A DNA stretch of 64,000 bases from Salsuginibacillus halophilus. Its GTDB lineage: Bacteria > Bacillota > Bacilli > Bacillales > Marinococcaceae. This document shows, in pieces, positions 38,484 to 47,552 of the stretch. The notes beneath the pieces were generated by a model. The model saw only the letters and a list, made by a program, of their open reading frames with translations, was not told the origin of the DNA and searched no databases. The stretch lies in contig NZ_PYAV01000009.1 of assembly GCF_003014715.1 (NCBI RefSeq), positions 62,001 through 126,000 on the forward strand, in the 5' to 3' direction. The translations under genes were made by a program, and so were the position numbers. The stretch's first letter is position 1; every line of letters starts with the position of its first letter.

Positions 38484-40196
38484 TTAATCTTTGGCAAGCC
38501 AGCGGCGCAGTGTTTCGTATGTCCATGTGTTTACAATTTGTTCAGGTTTGAGTAAAGCTTTACGGGCCATACCGACGCCGGCACTCATATGCTCAAGCAT
38601 ATCAACCTTATGCGCGTCCGTATTAACTGCAATCATAACCCCAGCAGCTTCTGCCTGCCGCAGCCAGTACGCATTAAGGTCAAGACGATTTGGGTTGGCA
38701 TTTAATTCAAGCACCGTATTCGTTTCAGCCGCCCGCTTCATGAGCCATTCTACATCAATATCGTAGCCGCTGCGAGCTCCAATCAACCGCCCGGTCGGGT
38801 GCGCAATCATGTGTACATGAGGATTACTTAGCGCTTGCTCTAAACGGTGATGCAATTCTTCTTGCGTTTGTGAAAAAGCCGAATGAATGGATGCAATCAC
38901 AAAATCAAGCTCCTTTAACAGATCATCAGAAAAATCCAGGGTGCCGTCTGGCCGAATATCCATTTCCGTCCCAGCGAGCACTTCAATGTCTTGTTTTTCT
39001 TCATTCACGCGTCGAACTTCTTCGATCTGTCTGCGGAGCCTTTCCTCATTCAAACCATTGGCTACCTGCAAAAACTTTGAATGGTCAGTTACAGCCATAT
39101 GCGTATACCCTTTAGCACGAACGGCATCCACCATTTCTTCAATTGAAAAACCGCCGTCACTCCAAGTTGTGTGCATATGCAGATCTGTTACAATATCAGC
39201 TTCAGCGACCACGTTGTAATCACTTTGAAAAACTTCGGTTTCATCTCTGCCGCTCCGCGCTTCAGGGGGAATGAAATGCAGTCCGAAATGTGCGTAAAAC
39301 GCCGTTTCATCAACAAAAGTCTGTATATCTCCAGTTGCTTGGTTCTCTACACCATACTCGCTGATTTTTTCGTCCTGCCCTTTAGCAAGTTGACGCATAA
39401 GTACATTATGATCTTTTGAGCCTGTAAAGTGATGCAATGTTGTAGCAAATTGTTCGTCAGTAACGAGACGGAAATCCACGCCAATATGATATCCTTTGGC
39501 AAGGACAAGTGACACTTTCGTTTCACCATCCGCTGTAATTTCTTTAATGTCCGGCATGCTTGTTAACTGCTCTCGTACAGTGGCTGCATCGGTTGTGGAT
39601 ATAATGTAATCGATATCTTTCACCGTTTCCTCCATACGCCGGAGACTACCTGCACGCTGCCAACGTGTGATCCCGTCCATTTCAGTTAAATACTGCTCCA
39701 CCGTCTCAGCAACGGGCAGCATTTCTGCAATCGGCAGACGTTCCGGACGGCTGCCTGCTTCTTTTAAGGCAGTTAAAATTTTTTCTTCAGATTTGGCTCC
39801 AAAACCACTTAAAGCCTGTACTTCTTTATGATCACAAGCTGCCTCCAACTCTTCTGCGCTCGTTACACCAAGCTCTTGATACAAGCGCCCAATTTTTTTC
39901 CCGCCAAGCCCAGGCAGTTTCAACAGCGGAAGGAGCCCTTCTGGTACTTGTGCCTGCAGTTCTTTTAAAACGCTGCTTTCTCCTGTATCAATATATTCTT
40001 GAATAACGCCGGCTGTCCCTTTACCAATTCCACTTAGTGCAGCTGGGTTATCAATTTCAGCTAAAGACCGTTCGTCCCGCTCCAGTGCCTGGGCCGCTTT
40101 ACGGTAAGCGGATATTTTAAATGTATTTTCTCCTTGAATCTCCATATATGTTGCAATATCTTCAAGCATGGCAATGATATCTTTTTTGTTCAACAC
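38484..40196 (-). CDS. polX: Family X DNA polymerase with PHP domain
   Basis: A 570-residue repair polymerase. N-terminal HhH/8-kDa region (ENTFKISAYRKAAQALERDE, LSGIGKGTAGVIQEY), nucleotidyltransferase domain with acidic residues in VKDIDYIISTTD, and C-terminal PHP phosphoesterase domain (DLHMHTTWSDG, AVTDHSKFLQVANGL, VLAGTEMDI) supplying 3'-5' exonuclease and AP endonuclease activities. It lies between cvpA and mutS2. Confidence 0.94.
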   Translation of the reverse strand: MLNKKDIIAMLEDIATYMEIQGENTFKISAYRKAAQALERDERSLAEIDNPAALSGIGKGTAGVIQEYIDTGESSVLKELQAQVPEGLLPLLKLPGLGGKKIGRLYQELGVTSAEELEAACDHKEVQALSGFGAKSEEKILTALKEAGSRPERLPIAEMLPVAETVEQYLTEMDGITRWQRAGSLRRMEETVKDIDYIISTTDAATVREQLTSMPDIKEITADGETKVSLVLAKGYHIGVDFRLVTDEQFATTLHHFTGSKDHNVLMRQLAKGQDEKISEYGVENQATGDIQTFVDETAFYAHFGLHFIPPEARSGRDETEVFQSDYNVVAEADIVTDLHMHTTWSDGGFSIEEMVDAVRAKGYTHMAVTDHSKFLQVANGLNEERLRRQIEEVRRVNEEKQDIEVLAGTEMDIRPDGTLDFSDDLLKELDFVIASIHSAFSQTQEELHHRLEQALSNPHVHMIAHPTGRLIGARSGYDIDVEWLMKRAAETNTVLELNANPNRLDLNAYWLRQAEAAGVMIAVNTDAHKVDMLEHMSAGVGMARKALLKPEQIVNTWTYETLRRWLAKD

Positions 40197-40267
40197 GTCT
40201 GCCTCCTTTAATCCTTGTTCGACGAAAAAAGAAAACTTGGCGGCGCCAAGCTTCCCTTCGTTGTCCT

Positions 40268-40807
40268 TTATCGTTCATCTACCCATAAGCTATACAGCCA
40301 GTCAGATAAAAATGGGGTGTTTTCAACCATCAATCGTGCCACAAGCGAGTCGCTAATCACCGATTGAATGAAATCAACAGGCAATAATAGCGCAACAATG
40401 AACACAACAAATAAAATGAGATAAGTTTCAATAAAGCCGAGCACACCACCTAAAAACCAGTTGACCGTACGGAGCACCGGCAGTGTGGACACAAAATCCA
40501 GCATTGAACCAATAATTTGAAGAACAATTTTCGTTAAAAAGAATAATAGCGCAAAGCTGATCCCATTGTAGTACACGTCTTCAAAATAAAATGATGAAAG
40601 CAGCATGCCTTCACCGTCTGCTGGATCTAAGAAATCAGGGTATGGAATGAGCATAACTAAATGCTCTGCTAAATCGTCGTAAAATATAAATGCAACAATT
40701 AAAGCTGCAAAAAAACTAACTAAGTGAATGGCCTGTAATATAAAGCCTCGCCTAAGGCCAATAAAAAAGCTTCCGATGAGTATGAGTAATATTATCAAAC
40801 TAAGCAT
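40268..40807 (-). CDS. cvpA: CvpA family membrane protein (YshB)
   Basis: A 179-residue protein with four hydrophobic helices (about 1-20, 25-45, 75-100, 115-140). It fits the CvpA/colicin V production family; its cellular role in Bacillus is unclear. It is seven bases after zapA and is followed by polX. Confidence 0.85.
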   Translation of the reverse strand: MLSLIILLILIGSFFIGLRRGFILQAIHLVSFFAALIVAFIFYDDLAEHLVMLIPYPDFLDPADGEGMLLSSFYFEDVYYNGISFALLFFLTKIVLQIIGSMLDFVSTLPVLRTVNWFLGGVLGFIETYLILFVVFIVALLLPVDFIQSVISDSLVARLMVENTPFLSDWLYSLWVDER

Positions 40808-40813
40808 AGCAAT

Positions 40814-41071
40814 TTAATCCTCGTCTTTCTCCAGTCGTTCCTTCTCCGTTAATGCTTGTTGTTTCAGTTGATCATCCATTACATTGATCGCTGTTAAAAC
40901 GGCTAAACGGGTGGTATCCAAGTACGGGTTGATGCTTTTAATCTCACGCATTTTTTGATCGACCGCGCGCGCAACGTTTTGCACGTGCTCTGGTTCATCT
41001 TCACCCACGACCGTATACTGTTGTCCATATATGCTTACAGTCGTACGCTGTCGCTCCTTTCCTTCAGACAC
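40814..41071 (-). CDS. zapA: Cell division protein ZapA
   Basis: An 85-residue FtsZ-bundling protein: N-terminal VSIYGQQYTVVGEDEPEHVQ beta part and a C-terminal helix (MREIKSINPYLDTTRLAVLTAINVMDD) typical of ZapA coiled-coil tetramers. It is first gene of zapA-cvpA-polX-mutS2. The neighbour rnhC of B. subtilis is absent. Confidence 0.92.
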   Translation of the reverse strand: MSEGKERQRTTVSIYGQQYTVVGEDEPEHVQNVARAVDQKMREIKSINPYLDTTRLAVLTAINVMDDQLKQQALTEKERLEKDED

Positions 41072-41263
41072 GTTGATCCCCCTATTCCACCTGCATACAC
41101 ATTCGTAACAGATCTTAAACTATCCTCAATAATAACAGAATACGACATTGTTGAAAATATTCCGGGTGAAAGGATCATAAAGTCTATCAAAGGAATCATT
41201 ACATGATTACATTTCCACCTGCAAAAAACGTTCACGAAACAGCCGGCACCTATGAGGTAGAAA

Positions 41264-41294
41264 CGATGCTGCCCGTCATGTACGGACAGCATCG
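41264..41294 (-). terminator. Left duplicated terminator flanking R2
   Basis: Stem arms CGATGCTGTCCG and CGGGCAGCATCG, then GTTTCT. The unit recurs on the far side of R2 at 41740-41769 with only a few differences in the loop. Confidence 0.65.
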
Positions 41295-41299
41295 CAGGC

Positions 41300-41733
41300 T
41301 GTAGACAAAGTACAAAACTTAACATTAACTTACAACTTACTGCTTCAACCGCCGCTGGCTGCCCTATTAAGAGAAAAAACCGAATTATGAACGTAACCTT
41401 CACCCAAGACGGACGCTTTCCCGAGGGCTTGGCTTCAGCTAACTTGTTCGATTGATTACCAATCGAACAAGTGGATCTTCGGCCTGCGCTTAATCCTCTG
41501 GGGGTCGCCGTCTTTTGTTTCGGTTACTTTTCAATTTACAGACTATCATCATTTCTAATAGATAATGTTTGTTATGAAATTGACTTATGTAGATATTGCT
41601 TAATTAAAAGAACCTCTACAATTTATGACCATCAAATGACGCAAGGCTGACGAGCGCCGGCGGCGACGCCACCAAGATCAGCGCGAGCCGAAAAGCGACG
41701 TCAGACTGCGCTTTTCTTGAAAGTTTGTCTACA
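41300..41733 (+). repeat. Dispersed element R2 (MITE-like, full length)
   Basis: About 434 bp between pheT and zapA. It starts TGTAGACAAAGTACAAAACT and ends TTTGTCTACA, a ten-base perfect inverted terminal match. Core module A lies at about 41411-41517 and module B at about 41645-41702 (CGGCGGCGACGCCACC, CGAGCCGAAAAGCGACGTCAG-like). It is shorter than R1 because R1 and R4 carry extra sequence in module B. No coding capacity. Confidence 0.85.
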
Positions 41734-41739
41734 CACTAT

Positions 41740-41769
41740 GATGCTGCCCGTCGTGTCCGGACAGCATCG
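41740..41769 (-). terminator. Right duplicated terminator hairpin, after pheT
   Basis: Stem arms CGATGCTGTCCG and CGGGCAGCATC, 12 bases after the pheT stop, without a T-run. Its twin is at 41264-41294. Confidence 0.65.
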
Positions 41770-41781
41770 AATAAGGTTATT

Positions 41782-44211
41782 TTAGCTGCGTAAAGCTGCG
41801 CCTGCTTTACGTTCAAGGTTTTGTACGATGTTTTCATGAACATGAGAAACTTCATCGTCTGTAAGTGTTTTTTCCGGATCGCGGTAGCGGAGCGAGAAGG
41901 CAAGTGACTTTTTACCTTCTTCAATGTGCTCTCCTTCATAAACATCAAATAAGGCGACAGATTCAAGCAATGGCTGCCCGCTTTCTTCAATGATCCGAGC
42001 AACTTCTCCAGCCGCAACTGAGCTTGAAACAACTACTGCTAAATCACGCGTGACAGCTGGAAAGCGTGGTAAAGCTGTATATTTCACCGGGTCAGCATCA
42101 AGCTGCAACAGCTTTTCGATATCAAGTTGAGCTGCATATACCGGAGCCAAATCGTATGCTTTTTGCATTGACGGGTGGATTTCACCTATCACACCAAGCT
42201 TTTCACCGTGCACTTCGATTTCTGCTGTACGACCAGGATGAAACCCTTCCATAGCCGTATTTGGCACAAAAGCGGCCGCTTCAAACAAGCCGAGCTCCGT
42301 TAACATCCCTTCAATGACTCCTTTAATTGTAAAGAAATCAACCGGCTGCTTTTCGCCGCGCCACCGGTGGGACTGCCACGTACCCGAAACTGTAAGAGCG
42401 ATCATCTCTCGTTCATTCGGCTGTTTTTCTACGACAGGTTCATCACTTAAAAAGACCGATCCCATTTCAAATAAAGCGGTATCTTCCATCTGACGGTTTC
42501 GGTTATAGCTTAACGCTTCCAACAAGTGAGGTATCAAACTTGTCCGCATGACACTGCGATCAGCGCTCATCGGCATTGCCACATGCACCGGGTACTGCTC
42601 AGCATGAGCCGGCAGGCGGAATTCATCCTTGGCATCGTCTCGTGTTAATGAGTACGTTACAGCCTCATGTATCCCGGACATTTCCAAGAAGCGGCGAACA
42701 CTGCGGCGGCGTGCTTGGTATTGACTTAAGCGTCCTACAGTCGTCGTACCTTCAGGCAGTGTCGAAGGGATTTGGTCATAGCCGTAAATCCGGGCAACTT
42801 CTTCAGATAAATCTTCTTCAATCGCTAAGTCTGCACGACGCGGCGGAACATAAACGGTTAAATGGTCTTTGTCTTTTTGTACCTGAAGATCCAGCCGTTC
42901 AAAAATTGCTGTAATTTCATCTGTCGACAATGCTGTGCCGAGGCGATTATTAATTTTTGCAGCTGTTGTTGTGATCGTCTGCTCCGTTCCCGGACGGTAA
43001 TCCGCTTCTACAGTACCGTACAAAACATCGGCTCCTGCCAAGCTCTCAAACAGGCGGGCAGCGCGCTCAGCGGCCTCCGGTGTACGGCTCGTATCAATGC
43101 CCTTTTCAAACCGAAGACTGGATTCACTGCGCAAGCCTAAATCTTTCGAAGCACGGCGAACGCTAGAGGAGTTAAATTGCGCTGCTTCAAGCAGAATTGT
43201 CGCAGTAGCGTCTGTCACTTCTGATTCTGCACCGCCCATGACACCCGCAACAGCATGTGGCTTATCGCCATTTGTAATGACTAAATGCTCTGGCTGTAAT
43301 GTACGTGTTGTTCCATCAAGCGTTTCGATCGTTTCACCGTCTAAAGCACGGCGGACCAGGACTTCATTTGAAGCGAACGCATCAAAGTCAAAAGCATGCA
43401 GCGGCTGACCGTACTCAAGCAATACAAAGTTTGTAATGTCTACAACATTGTTGATCGGTCGGATCCCTGCTGCCATCAATCGCGTTTTTAACCAAAGCGG
43501 CGATGATTGAAGCGTTACATTATGACATACTTTCGCACCGTAATACGGCGCATCTTCCGGTACATCAATTTGTACGCTCACTTCATCTGCAGCATTGCCG
43601 CGCTTTGTGCCGTGATCAATTTCCGGCAGCTTCATTTCACGCTCGAGCAGCGCCGCCATTTCATAAGCGAGTCCGATCATACTTAAGCCATCTGCCCGGT
43701 TTGGGGTTAAATCAAGTTCCAAAACTGCATCATTCAATTGCAGCAGCTCAGCTGCATCGGTACCAACTTCAGCTTCTTGCGGAAGCACTGTAATACCGTC
43801 TGCTTCTTCTTTTGGAATAACGCTGTCGCTTATACCAAGTTCATTTAAAGAGCAAATCATTCCTTGTGATGGCTGTCCTCGAAGCTTCGCTTCTTTAATA
43901 ACCATACCGTTTGGAAGTTCAGCGCCAGGAAGTGCTACAGCTACTTTCTGCCCTTCAGCTACATTCGGTGCACCGCAGACAATCTGAGATGTGCCATCCC
44001 CGGTATCCACCTGGCAAACGGATAATTTATCTGCTTCCGGATGTTGACTAACCTCAAGCACTTCACCAACGACGAGCTGCTCAAGCCCGTTATGATAACG
44101 GTGGATATGATCAACCTCAATCCCGCCGCGCGTTAATTTTTCCGCTGCCTCTTCCGCAGTCAAATCGCTTATATCAATGTAATCATTTAACCATTGTAGT
44201 GATACTAACAT
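41782..44211 (-). CDS. pheT: Phenylalanyl-tRNA synthetase beta subunit
   Basis: An 809-residue subunit. It has an N-terminal tRNA-binding OB domain (about 40-150), B3/B4 editing domain, B5 DNA-binding-like domain, catalytic-like core and C-terminal anticodon-binding ferredoxin-fold domain (RFPAVTRDLAVVVSSSV to the end). It forms an alpha2beta2 enzyme with PheS, and starts 14 bases after pheS. Confidence 0.96.
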   Translation of the reverse strand: MLVSLQWLNDYIDISDLTAEEAAEKLTRGGIEVDHIHRYHNGLEQLVVGEVLEVSQHPEADKLSVCQVDTGDGTSQIVCGAPNVAEGQKVAVALPGAELPNGMVIKEAKLRGQPSQGMICSLNELGISDSVIPKEEADGITVLPQEAEVGTDAAELLQLNDAVLELDLTPNRADGLSMIGLAYEMAALLEREMKLPEIDHGTKRGNAADEVSVQIDVPEDAPYYGAKVCHNVTLQSSPLWLKTRLMAAGIRPINNVVDITNFVLLEYGQPLHAFDFDAFASNEVLVRRALDGETIETLDGTTRTLQPEHLVITNGDKPHAVAGVMGGAESEVTDATATILLEAAQFNSSSVRRASKDLGLRSESSLRFEKGIDTSRTPEAAERAARLFESLAGADVLYGTVEADYRPGTEQTITTTAAKINNRLGTALSTDEITAIFERLDLQVQKDKDHLTVYVPPRRADLAIEEDLSEEVARIYGYDQIPSTLPEGTTTVGRLSQYQARRRSVRRFLEMSGIHEAVTYSLTRDDAKDEFRLPAHAEQYPVHVAMPMSADRSVMRTSLIPHLLEALSYNRNRQMEDTALFEMGSVFLSDEPVVEKQPNEREMIALTVSGTWQSHRWRGEKQPVDFFTIKGVIEGMLTELGLFEAAAFVPNTAMEGFHPGRTAEIEVHGEKLGVIGEIHPSMQKAYDLAPVYAAQLDIEKLLQLDADPVKYTALPRFPAVTRDLAVVVSSSVAAGEVARIIEESGQPLLESVALFDVYEGEHIEEGKKSLAFSLRYRDPEKTLTDDEVSHVHENIVQNLERKAGAALRS

Positions 44212-44225
44212 GTGCTCACTCCTCC

Positions 44226-45260
44226 TTACACTCGTTTGAATTGATCAAGAAAGCGTTGATCGTTTGTATAGAAATGGCGAATATCATCAATGCCGTATTT
44301 CAACATTGCAAAGCGTTCTACGCCCATGCCGAACGCAAAGCCGCTATACTCTTCAGGGTCGAAACCACTCATTTCAAGTACATTTGGGTGAACCATACCG
44401 GCGCCAAGAACTTCTATCCAGCCTGTATGCTTACACACACGACAGCCGGTGCCCCCGCAAATCCCACAGGATACATCCACTTCTGCAGAAGGTTCGGTAA
44501 ACGGGAAAAAGCTCGGCCGGAGCCGGATTGTACGGTCTGCTCCAAAATACTGCTTCACAAACGTTTCTAAAACTCCCTTTAAGTCGCTCAAGCGAACGTT
44601 TTTATCAACGTACAGCCCCTCAACCTGCATAAACTGGTGAGAGTGGGTAGCGTCGTCTTCATCGCGGCGGTATACTTTGCCTGGACAGACAATTTTCACC
44701 GGCCCCTCTCCACCTTTTGTCTCAAGCGTTCGTGCTTGAACAGGAGATGTTTGTGTACGTAGGAGCAAGTCATCTGTCACGTAAAATGAATCCTGCATAT
44801 CCCGCGCCGGATGATCTTTTGGCAGGTTCAACGCTTCAAAGTTATAAGCATCGGTTTCAACTTCCGGTCCTTCAGTAACATCAAAGCCCATACCGATAAA
44901 AATATCTTCAATTTCTTCTACCACCGCTGTCAGCGGGTGCCGGGCCCCGCGGCGTACTGGGCGACCGGGGAGCGTAACATCGATCGCTTCTTCTGCTAAA
45001 CGAGCTTCAAGTGCTGCAGCTTCAAGCTCTTCATTTTTTTCATCAATTGCACTTTGAATCGATGTGCGCACTTCATTCCCTTTTTGACCGACTTTTGGGC
45101 GCTCTTCTTCTGACAAGCTCCCCATACCGCGCAATACTTCTGTGATCGGTCCTTTTTTGCCTAAGTACGTAATACGAATTTCTTCAAGCTGTTTCACATC
45201 TTCAGCAGCAGCCACTTTGGCAAGCGCTTCTTTTTCTAATTCACCGAGACGTTCAATCAT
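44226..45260 (-). CDS. pheS: Phenylalanyl-tRNA synthetase alpha subunit
   Basis: A 344-residue class II catalytic subunit with N-terminal coiled coil (about 1-90), motif 2 region [21 protein letters not shown] and motif 3 [18 protein letters not shown]. The segment [17 protein letters not shown] carries Cys pairs typical of this subunit. It is under control of the Phe T-box. Confidence 0.97.
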   Translation of the reverse strand: MIERLGELEKEALAKVAAAEDVKQLEEIRITYLGKKGPITEVLRGMGSLSEEERPKVGQKGNEVRTSIQSAIDEKNEELEAAALEARLAEEAIDVTLPGRPVRRGARHPLTAVVEEIEDIFIGMGFDVTEGPEVETDAYNFEALNLPKDHPARDMQDSFYVTDDLLLRTQTSPVQARTLETKGGEGPVKIVCPGKVYRRDEDDATHSHQFMQVEGLYVDKNVRLSDLKGVLETFVKQYFGADRTIRLRPSFFPFTEPSAEVDVSCGICGGTGCRVCKHTGWIEVLGAGMVHPNVLEMSGFDPEEYSGFAFGMGVERFAMLKYGIDDIRHFYTNDQRFLDQFKRV

Positions 45261-45291
45261 CGTTTTGCCTCCTTTAAGTTTTGAGCACAGT

Positions 45292-45565
45292 AAAAAACCT
45301 TCGCTCCTTTCACGACGGAAAGGGACGAAGGTTTCGCGGTACCACCCTTTTTAACAGCCACTTCGGCTGTTCACTTCTCATCAATAACGATCCTTAAAAG
45401 GACCGGGGCAACCTTAACTTCCAACATTGGAAGTCTTCCGGCGCCAGCTCCAGAGTGAATTCGCCCAGTCCTAGATGAGAACGCTCTCAGTCAACGGCTG
45501 TTCCTCCCTGTCAAACGGGGGCCGGGGTACTACTCTCCTTCTCTGCTGTTCACTTTACTCGATTT
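45292..45565 (-). promoter_or_regulatory. T-box leader of pheST, phenylalanine specifier (UUC)
   Basis: T-box sequence AGGGTGGTACCGCG at about 45335-45349. Terminator arms AACCTTCG and CGAAGGTT precede T-run 45292-45297. The specifier context GAA-UUC-ACU places UUC at 45457-45459. This agrees with the downstream gene. Confidence 0.93.
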
Positions 45566-45571
45566 TTTTAT

Positions 45572-45600
45572 ATTATACAAAAAAACACTTGAAAAGACAA
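45572..45600 (-). promoter_or_regulatory. Sigma-A promoter of pheST
   Basis: Minus-strand TTGTCT and TATAAT are 17 bases apart. The -35 abuts the left duplication of R3 at 45599-45620. Confidence 0.8.
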
Positions 45601-45620
45601 AGGCTCAAATTAACCTTACA
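45599..45620 (-). repeat. Left flanking duplication of R3
   Basis: The 22-bp unit matches 46069-46090 at 18 of 22 positions. On the minus strand it forms a weak hairpin AAGGTT/GCCTT followed by TGTCTTTTC, so it may be the original terminator of the upstream methyltransferase gene. Confidence 0.55.
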
Positions 45621-45623
45621 GTG

Positions 45624-46063
45624 TGTAGACATATTTTTAAGATGAACGATGGCTGACGTCGCTTTTCGGCTCGCGCTGATCTTGGTGGCGTCGCCGCCGA
45701 GGCTCGTCAGCTTAGCGTCATTTGCTGGTCATGAATGGTAAAGATCCATTTGATCAAGCCATATCTAAATGAATCCATTCCATAACGACGCTTTATGAGT
45801 GATCCAACGAACCATACACAAAAGACAAATGTACAAGTGACTGAAACGAAAGACGGCGACTCCCAGAGGATTAAGCGCAGGCTGAAGATCCACTTGTTCG
45901 ATTGGAAATCAATCGAACAAGTTAGCTGAAGCCAAGCCCTCGGGAAAGCGCCCGTCGGTAGTGTTGGTTACGTTCATTGTTCGGTTTTATCCTCTTCATA
46001 AGGCAGCCCGCCGCTTGGAGCAGTAAGCTGTGCGTTAATGTTAGGTTTTGTACTTTGTCGACA
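45624..46063 (-). repeat. Dispersed element R3 (MITE-like, inverted orientation)
   Basis: About 440 bp between pheS and the rRNA methyltransferase gene, in opposite orientation to R1, R2 and R4. Ends TGTAGACA and TTTGTCGACA. Module B (CTGACGTCGCTTTTCGGCTC) lies at about 45651-45715 and core module A at about 45852-45958, with inner palindrome CTTGTTCGATT/AATCGAACAAG. No protein is encoded. Confidence 0.85.
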
Positions 46064-46068
46064 GTCTG

Positions 46069-46090
46069 AAAAGTTCAAATCAACCTTGCA
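46069..46090 (-). repeat. Right flanking duplication of R3
   Basis: Partner of 45599-45620, 14 bases after the methyltransferase stop. On the minus strand it forms a weak AAGGTT/AACTTT stem. Confidence 0.55.
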
Positions 46091-46103
46091 TCACTCAACT
46101 GAT

Positions 46104-46859
46104 TTATCCTTTACGTAAATGATATAACAAAATCCCAGTCGCTACAGAAACGTTTAAAGACTCGGCGTCCCCGTGGATAGGAATATAAACGTTTTGGTCT
46201 GTTTTTTCAAGCAGCTCCGGCTTAACTCCTCCCCCTTCGTTACCAACAATTAAAGCAAATGATTTCAGGGGAGCAAGTGCTGTATGGCTTGTACCTTCAG
46301 CAATTCCTGTACCAAGAATTGGAACACCCTGCTCCTTCAGTTGATCGATCCACTCTTCAAGCGGTCCTTGAATCACAGGGATATGAAATATTGAGCCTTG
46401 CGTTGCCCGCACCGCTTTTTCATTATAAACATCCGCTGATCCTTCACCAAGGATGACACCTTTAGCGCCGGCCGCATCTGCGGTACGAATCATTGTACCT
46501 ACGTTTCCAGGATCTTGAATTTCATCAAGCAGTAAATAAATGCCTTCTACAAGCTTTTCAGGCTTAGAAGGTATCATGCATACTGCAACCAATCCCTGCG
46601 GATTTTGTACACCAGTTAACTCTTGAATAACCTGTTCGTTTACGAGGGCCGTCGGAATATTGTAACGGCCGGCAACGTCAGGTACTTTATCTGGATCATC
46701 CGCAAAAATCCGCTCGATTTCCCTGCCGCTTTTCAATGCTTCTTCAATTAGATGCGGGCCTTCAATTAAAAAGCGCTCATCACGTTCACGGTACTTTTTA
46801 TAGCGCAGCCGTTTTGCATCTTTCACTTTTTGATTCTTACTTGACTCAATTCGCTCCAT
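46104..46859 (-). CDS. ysgA: SpoU/TrmH-family rRNA (or tRNA) 2'-O-methyltransferase, YsgA-like
   Basis: A 251-residue SPOUT methyltransferase. N-terminal substrate-binding part (RYKKYRERDERFLIEGPHLIEEAL), then the three SpoU motifs: PGNVGTMIRTADAAG, LIVGNEGGGV and IPIHGDAESLNVSVATGILLY, forming the trefoil knot SAM site. The exact RNA target is not known from sequence. It lies just upstream of pheST as in B. subtilis and is followed by R3. Confidence 0.88.
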   Translation of the reverse strand: MERIESSKNQKVKDAKRLRYKKYRERDERFLIEGPHLIEEALKSGREIERIFADDPDKVPDVAGRYNIPTALVNEQVIQELTGVQNPQGLVAVCMIPSKPEKLVEGIYLLLDEIQDPGNVGTMIRTADAAGAKGVILGEGSADVYNEKAVRATQGSIFHIPVIQGPLEEWIDQLKEQGVPILGTGIAEGTSHTALAPLKSFALIVGNEGGGVKPELLEKTDQNVYIPIHGDAESLNVSVATGILLYHLRKG

Positions 46860-46953
46860 AATAGCCTCCGTCCTTATGTATATTTTCTCATTGTCGGCTC
46901 AACCTATGTAGAAGATCGTACATTTATTATACATGAGAAGGAGGTTTTCGGGT

Positions 46954-47166
46954 ATGAGCATTAATTTGCGTCAAGCTGTCATGTCTAACATTTCCGGAAG
47001 CAGCAAAGAAGATATGGAGGCAACCATTCAGGATGCACTTACAAAAGGTGAAGAAAAGATGCTGCCTGGCCTTGGAGTTTTATTTGAGATGTTTTGGAAA
47101 CAAGCAGACGAAGATGAAAAGGATGAGATGGTGAAAACGTTATCTAAAGAAGCTCAAAATGTATAG
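46954..47166 (+). CDS. sspI: Small acid-soluble spore protein I
   Basis: A 70-residue SASP of the SspI type: [15 protein letters not shown], then [20 protein letters not shown]. SspI is a minor DNA-core spore protein made under sigma-G. The ATG at 46954 has AAGGAGG nine bases upstream; a longer in-frame start is not supported. It is divergent from the methyltransferase gene. Confidence 0.93.
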   Translation: MSINLRQAVMSNISGSSKEDMEATIQDALTKGEEKMLPGLGVLFEMFWKQADEDEKDEMVKTLSKEAQNV

Positions 47167-47261
47167 ACCCGGATTCTAGAAACGAGAAGTTGACGGTCGT
47201 TTTGCTATGTTAATGCTACTTTGACGTCGTTTTTTCTTGACGTTTGAAATCGCCTATCGCT

Positions 47262-47450
47262 TGATAATAATGAACGCAACCTTCACTTCAGACGGACGCT
47301 TTCCCGAGGGCTTGGCTTCAGCTAACTTGTTCGAATAAAAACCATTCGAACAAGTGGATCTTCAGCCTGCGCTTGATCCTCTGGGAGTCGCCGTCTTTCG
47401 TTTCGTTTACTTTTAAATTTGCGGATCATCAATCCCCTTTTGGATATCAC
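47262..47450 (+). repeat. Solo core of the dispersed element (R5, partial)
   Basis: It contains only core module A and short flanks: GACGCTTTCCCGAGGG at about 47292, inner palindrome CTTGTTCGAA/TTCGAACAAG, and GTCGCCGTC near 47390. The outer ends and module B of R1-R4 are missing. It sits about 95 bases after sspI and just before insertion-sequence debris. Confidence 0.7.
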
Positions 47451-47480
47451 GTTAGGAGTACCACTTCTAGATACAAACAT

Positions 47481-47526
47481 TTGAACCACCCCCACCTACG
47501 CTAAGCTAAGAGGTGGGGCATGAATC
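47481..47526 (-). mobile_element. Likely IS200/IS605-type end hairpin (remnant)
   Basis: On the minus strand arms GCCCCACCT and AGGTGGGGG flank CTTAGCTTAGCGT, followed by TGGTTCAAA. Such hairpins ending in GGTTCAA are common at the right ends of Bacillus IS200/IS605 elements. No tnpA or tnpB remains. Assignment is by remembered resemblance. Confidence 0.5.
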
Positions 47527-47552
47527 GCCTAAACAAGATAAAATGACTTTTA

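Noticed and set aside
41203-41304. Plus-strand ORF of about 33 codons with AAAGGA upstream, running into R2
   Set aside because: It crosses the duplicated hairpin and ends at the R2 boundary; no recognisable peptide and no similarity to rnhC.
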